64,000 bases of DNA from Amycolatopsis lexingtonensis (lineage in GTDB: Bacteria; Actinomycetota; Actinomycetes; Mycobacteriales; Pseudonocardiaceae), in the NCBI RefSeq assembly GCF_014873755.1, contig NZ_JADBEG010000001.1, positions 8,530,501 to 8,594,500 of the forward strand, in the 5' to 3' direction. A program made the position numbers and the translations under genes. The notes below the pieces were generated by a model. It worked only from the letters and a program-made list of their open reading frames with translations, searched no databases and was not told the origin of the DNA. Positions 59,460 through 64,000 of the stretch are shown piece after piece (position 1 is the stretch's first letter; each line of letters begins with the position of its first letter).

Positions 59460-61622
59460 TCACTGGTTGGTCCTCCGGACCCCGACGGGCCCGTCGGGCG
59501 GCGCTTCTCCGGCCCAGCGGTTCAGCAGCGCGGCGTCGATGGCGGCCGGGTCGGCCCCGTAGCGCTCAGCGCTGGCGCGCCGTAGCTCGACTGGGTCACG
59601 CAGGGCGTCTGGTAGCGGCGGGGTGACGACCTCGAACGCGGCCTGCGCGTTCCCGTTCACCGTCGTCTTGACGGCTGCCCGGTGGGCACCGAGCTGCATC
59701 AGGTCCTCCGGCGTGACCGGCTCACCGAGCAGGCGGGCCAGAGGCTGGGCGTCTTCCTCGGCCGGCCGGAAGACGACTTGCGTACCGAGGTTGGCGAGAG
59801 CGGCACTCCGCAGCGCGGGAGATAGCTGGCCCAGGTTCTGGTGGGCTGCTACGAAGTTGACCCCTGCACCTCGGGCGCGAGCCAGGGCGTCGCCGAAGTC
59901 GAGTCCGGCGGTGAACGTGTGCCACTCGTCCACCATGATCGTGACGGGGCGGCGGAAGGCGGCGGGGCGGGTGGTCTGGCGCTGGACGAGGTGCCACGCC
60001 TGTTGGAGCAACAGGCTGCCGAGCAAGCTGGTGGCTTCCGGGCCGAGGAGGCCGGCGTTCAAGCTGACGAGCAACACGGTTGGGCGGTCGAAGACCTGAG
60101 CCAGATCGAATTTCGGCGTCGGCTGGCCAAGGAGGTGCCGGATCGCCGGTCTCGCGGTCCAAGCCGTGAGCTTGTTGCGTACCGGCATGACGACTTGCGC
60201 TCGCTGTTCTTCGGAAAGCGCGTCGAACCAGTTCAACCATGGCGAGATGGTCAGCGGGTCGCCGACCTTGGCGGCCACCGCCCGGCGGTACTGTGGACTG
60301 CTCAAGATCGGCCCGACATCGCACAGGGTGCCGTCATCCAGGCGCGCGGCCATGACGAGCGCGTGGAGGAGAACGTCAGCCGACCGGGGCCCGATGGCCG
60401 AGCCGAAGACCTCGCGCAGTAGGCCGAGGACGGCGTCAGCTCGGCGCTCGGCGTCGTGGCGCGGTCCGCTCAAGGGGTTCAGGCCAATGACCGGCCCATC
60501 CGTGCCGGGCTCCAGGATGACCACGTTGCCGTGATCGCCGAGGCGAGCCGCGATGGCGGTCACGAGATCGCTTTTGGGCTCCAGGACGACAATGGAGCCA
60601 CCGGCCTGCGCCTCACGAAGTGCCCAGTGAGCCAGTAGCGTGGACTTCCCCCGCCCGATTGGCCCGATGACGTGGCTACCGGTGACGTAACTGCGCCGAG
60701 GAAGCCAGACGCCTTGTCCGCGCGAGGCTGGGTGCGTACTTACTCCAACCGGGCGGTCCGCGGTGGCCGGCCGAGGTGGAGTGGCCCGCAGCAGGCTCGC
60801 CGGGGCCGGAGCGAACCGTCCGGCGCCGCCCGGCACGTCGAGCCCACCGAGGCACCAGCCCATCATGACGGCCAGCTCGGCGGCGTTTGCGATGCCTGAC
60901 CAGGAGCGCATCCGACCCATGACCTGATGCAGCTGAGTGGCTGTCTTGCTGGACTGCGGACTGGCGTACAGGCGACTGTGCGAGCCGCTGACGAGCGACA
61001 GAGCGGACACCGCTGGGCGCAGCAGCTCGCCTGCGCGACGGGGATCGCCTGCCACAGCGCCAATCCGACCCCGGACGCCGAAGAGGGGCTCGGCCAGCTT
61101 CTGCTTCCAGGCGCGCTGGTCGTCGCTGGACGGTTCGCGGCGAGCGGCGAACCCCAGCAGTTCGAGCGGCGACTCCGTCACCGGCACTTGCGTCCTGGTC
61201 TGGGATGGGCCGACCACCCACTGGATCACGACGGATTCCCCGGTGCGTAGTTGACGCTGTGCCTGGAACAGCCCAGCCGTCACGGCGCGGGCGGTCGTCA
61301 CGCGCAGCGGGTAGATCAGGCTGGTGAGGCGAAGCTCCCGCCCGGTCACCGGGGCCGGCCGCACCGGCTGACGAGACTCCGTCAAGGTCAGCTGCGGCAG
61401 TTGGGCGGCCAGCTCCCCGGGCAGAGTGCGGGCAAGCTGAGGCTCTACGCCGACCAGCCACTGCACGCGATCGGCATGGAGCCAGACCTCGAAGACGACA
61501 AGCGGTTGTAGCCGCCGCAGGCCATGATGGGGGCGGGCTGCCAGCACGCGCACCATCTGCGTCAGATCGTCGAAAGCGGCGTCCCGCGGCGGCACGGCTT
61601 CAAACCAGGTCAGCTCAATCAT
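59460..61622 (-). CDS. Type IV secretion coupling ATPase (VirD4/TraG-like)
   Basis: 720 aa from ATG 61622, overlapping the upstream small gene by 8 bases; the longer frame has no RBS. An N-terminal ~270-residue region of unknown fold is followed by the motor: Walker A VIGPIGRGKSTLLAHW near 320, IVVLEPKSDLVTAIA, Walker B PVTIMVDEWHTF near 565, then FVAAHQNLGQLSPALRSAALANLGTQVVFR (conserved AHQ/N-GTQ motif). It would feed DNA to a transfer channel. No obvious N-terminal TM helices, as in many actinobacterial versions. No relaxase or other T4SS gene is visible in the window. Confidence 0.88.
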   Translation of the reverse strand: MIELTWFEAVPPRDAAFDDLTQMVRVLAARPHHGLRRLQPLVVFEVWLHADRVQWLVGVEPQLARTLPGELAAQLPQLTLTESRQPVRPAPVTGRELRLTSLIYPLRVTTARAVTAGLFQAQRQLRTGESVVIQWVVGPSQTRTQVPVTESPLELLGFAARREPSSDDQRAWKQKLAEPLFGVRGRIGAVAGDPRRAGELLRPAVSALSLVSGSHSRLYASPQSSKTATQLHQVMGRMRSWSGIANAAELAVMMGWCLGGLDVPGGAGRFAPAPASLLRATPPRPATADRPVGVSTHPASRGQGVWLPRRSYVTGSHVIGPIGRGKSTLLAHWALREAQAGGSIVVLEPKSDLVTAIAARLGDHGNVVILEPGTDGPVIGLNPLSGPRHDAERRADAVLGLLREVFGSAIGPRSADVLLHALVMAARLDDGTLCDVGPILSSPQYRRAVAAKVGDPLTISPWLNWFDALSEEQRAQVVMPVRNKLTAWTARPAIRHLLGQPTPKFDLAQVFDRPTVLLVSLNAGLLGPEATSLLGSLLLQQAWHLVQRQTTRPAAFRRPVTIMVDEWHTFTAGLDFGDALARARGAGVNFVAAHQNLGQLSPALRSAALANLGTQVVFRPAEEDAQPLARLLGEPVTPEDLMQLGAHRAAVKTTVNGNAQAAFEVVTPPLPDALRDPVELRRASAERYGADPAAIDAALLNRWAGEAPPDGPVGVRRTNQ

Positions 61623-61791
61623 GGCGGGCCTCCTTCTGGGCACCGCCGGCGGCGGGTGGGCTGGTTCGACGATTAGTCGCCAGCTCGTGACGAGCCAGCG
61701 CGATGCAAGCGCGCGAAAGCACGCGCAGCGCCGGGTGGGCGCGTTCTTGCGCCGTAACGTGTACCTCTCTGTTTGCATAGTGTTGAGACAT
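61615..61791 (-). CDS. Small hypothetical protein (58 aa) upstream of the coupling ATPase
   Basis: ATG 61791 follows an excellent GGAGGG RBS at a 6-base spacing. Begins MSQHYANREVHVTAQERAHP; basic and hydrophilic with an Ala/Arg-rich helix (LRVLSRACIALARHELATN). The stop overlaps the ATPase start by 8 bases, so it is translationally coupled and probably transfer-related. No known family. Confidence 0.65.
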   Translation of the reverse strand: MSQHYANREVHVTAQERAHPALRVLSRACIALARHELATNRRTSPPAAGGAQKEARHD

Positions 61792-62151
61792 GGAAAACCC
61801 TCCTTCCGGGACACGCCCGGAACGAGGATTCGTGTGCTTGCATACCGAACAGAAACCAGCCTTGACGCTAAAAGTGTCAGGCGTTTCAATAAGGAAGCAC
61901 AGTGGTACCCGTTCGCGGGCTATTGTGTGATTCACCTGAGATGCGTTGTCCGTTCCGGCGTTGACTGTCGAGAAGATGTTCACGCATCTTCTTTCCATAG
62001 TCGGGACGGCTTCGCATTCAGGACTTTCAATTATTCCCTAACTATATTTCGTAAAGCAATTAGCTTTTCCACATCTAAAAAACCGACCGGTGGGCTTATC
62101 TTCTAGAGAAACGCCACAGGAAAGTTGACGAAAAAATCTGTAGGGTAGCTC
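61792..62151. other. 360-base non-coding, AT-richer region of the element
   Basis: No convincing coding frame on either strand. It holds a hairpin GAAGATG-TTCACG-CATCTTC (61972-61991), A/T-rich runs around 62020-62095, and on the minus strand TTGCTT-N18-AATAAT (between about 62062 and 62033), a possible promoter for the transfer genes. It could also contain an origin of transfer or replication; nothing in it proves that. Confidence 0.5.
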
Positions 62152-62319
62152 TCAATAGGTCGACAGAACGCTGTCTTGAGACTTTGACAGAGTTGACATC
62201 GACTGGCTTTTGCGTATCTCGATGCTGCGCCTGAGTTCCTTGAAGAACTCGACGTTCATGGCAAGCTCAGCATTCTCCTGATGCTTGCCGACGATTGTCT
62301 TGCGGGAGTTTCGAGGCAT
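62152..62319 (-). CDS. Small hypothetical protein (55 aa)
   Basis: ATG 62319 with the strong RBS AAGGAGG 6 bases upstream. It reads MPRNSRKTIVGKHQENAELA, a helical middle (MNVEFFKELRRSIEIRKSQS) and a Ser-rich end LSTY. Basic and soluble. Strong RBS and lack of overlap with other genes support it. Function unknown; the basic helix could bind DNA. Confidence 0.6.
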   Translation of the reverse strand: MPRNSRKTIVGKHQENAELAMNVEFFKELRRSIEIRKSQSMSTLSKSQDSVLSTY

Positions 62320-62379
62320 AGTTGTCCTCCTTCGCGAATAGGAGATTTGTGCGGCGCCCGTCTGGAAGCGCGACGTTCT

Positions 62380-62541
62380 CTAGTGCTTCACTGCTGAGAT
62401 GAGCACCGCGACCGCCAAGGTGAACAGCAGCAGCGGCACGAGCATGGCGGCTACCGGCTCAAACACGATGATGCCGATGCCGACGAGCGTGAAAAGGGCG
62501 AGCAGCCGCACTGGCTGCCGCTCGCCTCGACGGCGCGTCAT
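62380..62541 (-). CDS. Small two-TM membrane protein (53 aa)
   Basis: ATG 62541 overlaps the stop of the upstream 81-aa gene (ATGA). MTRRRGERQPVRLLALFTLV, then GIGIIVFEPVAAMLVPLLLF and TLAVAVLISAVKH: basic head and two hydrophobic helices. Part of a chain of coupled membrane-protein genes (62380-63333). Function unknown. Confidence 0.65.
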   Translation of the reverse strand: MTRRRGERQPVRLLALFTLVGIGIIVFEPVAAMLVPLLLFTLAVAVLISAVKH

Positions 62542-62783
62542 CGTCGCCTACTCGCGACGACCCAGCCCAGTCCGGCCAGGATGAGAACGGCCGCGATGGG
62601 CCCGAGCGCCGGGCTCAAGATGCTGATGAGCGTGGCCCACCCCTGATCCAGCGCGTTCATCAGCACCGGCGGTAGAACCGGACGCAAGATGAGCTCGGTC
62701 AGGCGCATGACGACGCCGACGAGCAGAAGTCCGGCCAGGACACCGAGGCATCGGCCGATGACGGTCACGAGGACGGGCCGCAT
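62538..62783 (-). CDS. Small membrane protein (81 aa)
   Basis: Two TM helices (VTVIGRCLGVLAGLLLVGVV; SPALGPIAAVLILAGLGWVV) separated by an amphipathic LTELILRPVLPPVLMNALDQG; basic C-terminus ASRRR. Its ATG at 62783 overlaps the upstream TAA by one base (TAATG), and its stop overlaps the next ATG. Possibly a membrane component of the transfer apparatus. No family recognised. Confidence 0.72.
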   Translation of the reverse strand: MRPVLVTVIGRCLGVLAGLLLVGVVMRLTELILRPVLPPVLMNALDQGWATLISILSPALGPIAAVLILAGLGWVVASRRR

Positions 62784-63031
62784 TACCGGCCTCTGGCCTG
62801 ACGCTGGCGGTCGGCGGCGTCGAGCAGGGCTTTGGTCTGTCGCCAGTGCTCGACAGACAGCCGCAGGCTTTCGCGGAACATCCGTCGGTCAGCCGCCGCG
62901 ATCGACCGGTAGATGTACCAGCGCCGCCGGAGCCTGTCCCAGGCGTCCCATGCGAGCATCCAGCCGATGAACAGCAGGACCAGTACGAACACGACGCCGA
63001 GGCCGGCCGCGACGTACAGCCAGGTCATCAC
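62783..63031 (-). CDS. Small membrane protein (82 aa), N-terminal TM
   Basis: One TM helix (YVAAGLGVVFVLVLLFIGWML) then a cytoplasmic basic helical tail (WDRLRRRWYIYRSIAAADRR, SVEHWRQTKALLDAADRQR). Overlaps the upstream gene's stop by four bases (ATG 63031, upstream gene ends 63028). Function unknown. Confidence 0.72.
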   Translation of the reverse strand: MMTWLYVAAGLGVVFVLVLLFIGWMLAWDAWDRLRRRWYIYRSIAAADRRMFRESLRLSVEHWRQTKALLDAADRQRQARGR

Positions 63032-63333
63032 AGCGTGCCCATCTTGCGCACCGTCGACCGAGCCACGTGCACGTAGTCGTCCACGAAGCCGGACAGGTGG
63101 TCCGCGATCACCGGGTCACTGGCGGCCAGGCGAGCTTCAAGGGCCGACAGCAGCGAGGCGCGCGTCATTGCCTCGGCGACGACGTACGCCACCGCTTGAA
63201 CGTGGGCGGCACCCACCAGGCCATTGATCTGCGGCTGATCGACCTCGGTCTGTACGGCCCGCGTCAGTCGTCGCCGTGGCGGCGTCAGTGGGACCAGCTC
63301 CACGGCTTGCTTGGCCGGAACGAGTTCAGACAT
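63028..63333 (-). CDS. Hypothetical protein (101 aa)
   Basis: ATG 63333 preceded by GAGGAG about 7 bases upstream; the longer frame upstream lacks support. MSELVPAKQAVELVPLTPPR, then a helical domain (INGLVGAAHVQAVAYVVAEAMTRASLLSALEARLAAS, in two helices) ending VHVARSTVRKMGTL. Soluble. First of four overlapping genes. Function unknown. Confidence 0.7.
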   Translation of the reverse strand: MSELVPAKQAVELVPLTPPRRRLTRAVQTEVDQPQINGLVGAAHVQAVAYVVAEAMTRASLLSALEARLAASDPVIADHLSGFVDDYVHVARSTVRKMGTL

Positions 63334-63392
63334 CTCGCTTCTCCTCTCGATATAGAGAAGCCCGGCGCACCTCACGCCAGGCTCGTGGCGTG

Positions 63393-63806
63393 TTAGTACG
63401 GCCGGTTGGTGATCAGCGACTGGTAGGACTCCTCGATGGCGGCGAGCTGGTCCATCACGTCTGGGTGGAACTCGGCCGCCAGCGCGATTTGCCGCGCGAT
63501 TGCGCGCACCGGCTGCTCGACGACCTTCAGAACCCACAGACTCCAGGTCGTGCGATCGCGCGGCACTGTCATGCCCCCCGCCAGCCAGTCGGCGGCGGCA
63601 GGCCAGTCGTCCAGCTCCCAGTCGAGGTCGAACGTGCCGTGGTCGTACAACTTGAACACGTCGGCCCAGGCCCGGTCGAGCTCTGTCACGTGTTCGCGTG
63701 CGGACTCTCCGTACACCTGCAAGAGACGGGTGCCGATAAGGCTTACCTCCTCACGTAGCACCGCGAGGTTCCTGGCCCGGTACTCCCGGTAAGCGATCTT
63801 GGTCAT
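63393..63806 (-). CDS. Hypothetical protein (137 aa)
   Basis: ATG 63806 after GTGAGGAG. Mostly helical and acidic: NLAVLREEVSLIGTRLLQVYG, VTELDRAWADVFKLYDHGTF, a Trp-rich section (DLDWELDDWPAAADWLAGG, TTWSLWVLKVV) and FHPDVMDQLAAIEESYQSLI. No known family. The 194 bases upstream to the window edge presumably hold its promoter; I see no clear elements there. Confidence 0.68.
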   Translation of the reverse strand: MTKIAYREYRARNLAVLREEVSLIGTRLLQVYGESAREHVTELDRAWADVFKLYDHGTFDLDWELDDWPAAADWLAGGMTVPRDRTTWSLWVLKVVEQPVRAIARQIALAAEFHPDVMDQLAAIEESYQSLITNRPY

Positions 63807-64000
63807 CGGTGCTCCTCACTTGAACCCGCGTCCGGCGGGACGGCCCGAGCGGCCGCATCTTCTGGTCTAAAGGAGTCATTCCGGACGGGACTAAGCACCG
63901 GATTCCGCATTACCGCAGGTCAGGACCTCGACAGTCCATCTAGATAACAAGTCGGCAACGAGTGGTACGACGCATGTGAGAGGATGGACGATCCCATAGA

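Larger units (their letters stand above)
54635..64000. mobile_element. Integrative, probably conjugative/mobilisable element (right end outside window)
   Basis: Begins at the tRNA(UAA) gene. All genes run on the minus strand toward the recombinase: serine recombinase, recombinase-like protein, possible RHH protein, DNA methyltransferase, replication-relaxation protein, VirD4/TraG-like ATPase and small membrane proteins. Base composition is noticeably less GC-rich in parts (55-57 kb, 61.8-62.4 kb). No copy of the tRNA 3' end was seen elsewhere in the window, so the second attachment site lies beyond 64000. Confidence 0.8.

Noticed and set aside
59623..61511. Several plus-strand frames opposite the coupling ATPase
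   Set aside because: No RBS or recognisable domain; the minus-strand frame has Walker A and B motifs and a consistent operon context.
61621..62106. 161-codon plus-strand frame in the element's AT-richer region
   Set aside because: No RBS, starts antisense to the 58-aa gene and ATPase start, composition not protein-like; treated as non-coding.

Overview
The window is high-GC DNA with frequent GTG starts, many ATGA/GTGA start-stop overlaps and dispersed intergenic palindromes. Gene content (mfd, mazG, eno with an FtsB/DivIC-like gene, DUF501 and ppx, type II NADH dehydrogenase, efeUOB, rifamycin-resistance genes) points to an actinomycete of the Pseudonocardiaceae, most likely Amycolatopsis or a close relative. 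The genus is inference; no rRNA is present.

Layout. 1-4.2 kb: a two-component pair running off the left edge, a SAM methyltransferase, a DedA-like protein, and an XRE regulator divergent from a flavin monooxygenase. 4.2-10.3 kb: mfd, a SurA-like lipoprotein and mazG. 10.3-14.4 kb: an ECF sigma factor behind its own ECF-type promoter, translationally coupled to a zinc-finger anti-sigma-like membrane protein and followed by an ABC exporter. 14.5-19.5 kb: a palindrome resembling the rifamycin-associated element (RAE), then glycosyltransferase, rifamycin-monooxygenase-like and HelR-like genes, an apparent three-gene rifamycin resistance operon. 19.5-24.9 kb: a TetR/SGNH hydrolase/PPOX operon and efeUOB with two IdeR/DtxR-type iron boxes. 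25-32 kb: cell-wall and housekeeping genes (two lytic transglycosylases, eno, divisome protein, DUF501, ppx). 32.3-37.9 kb: a five-gene dipeptide/oligopeptide ABC importer. 38-39.7 kb: a secreted subtilase. 39.8-44.65 kb: six tandem paralogous membrane proteins of unknown function, with three repeated ECF-like promoter units. 44.6-49.9 kb: S10 peptidase, endonuclease V with family-5 UDG, NADH dehydrogenase, NrtR-like Nudix protein. 50-53.1 kb: a two-gene nucleosidase plus four-TM protein system, the best candidate for an undescribed conflict/defence system. 53.3-54.6 kb: a secreted GH18 protein with a ricin-type lectin domain.

From a tRNA(UAA) at 54.6 kb to the right edge lies an integrated mobile element: a large serine recombinase whose stop codon lies inside the tRNA, a recombinase-like protein lacking the usual catalytic serine, a possible ribbon-helix-helix protein, a DNA methyltransferase, a replication-relaxation protein, a VirD4/TraG-like coupling ATPase and a run of short overlapping ORFs, several membrane-associated. 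The far end of the element is outside the window.

The two highlights are (1) the nucleosidase/four-TM pair, in which the nucleosidase C-terminus and the partner N-terminus carry the same QQ(I/V)GA(V/I)(Y/F)G motif, reminiscent of amyloid-type signalling motifs, and (2) the RAE-led resistance operon with a potential Shine-Dalgarno-sequestering leader hairpin.
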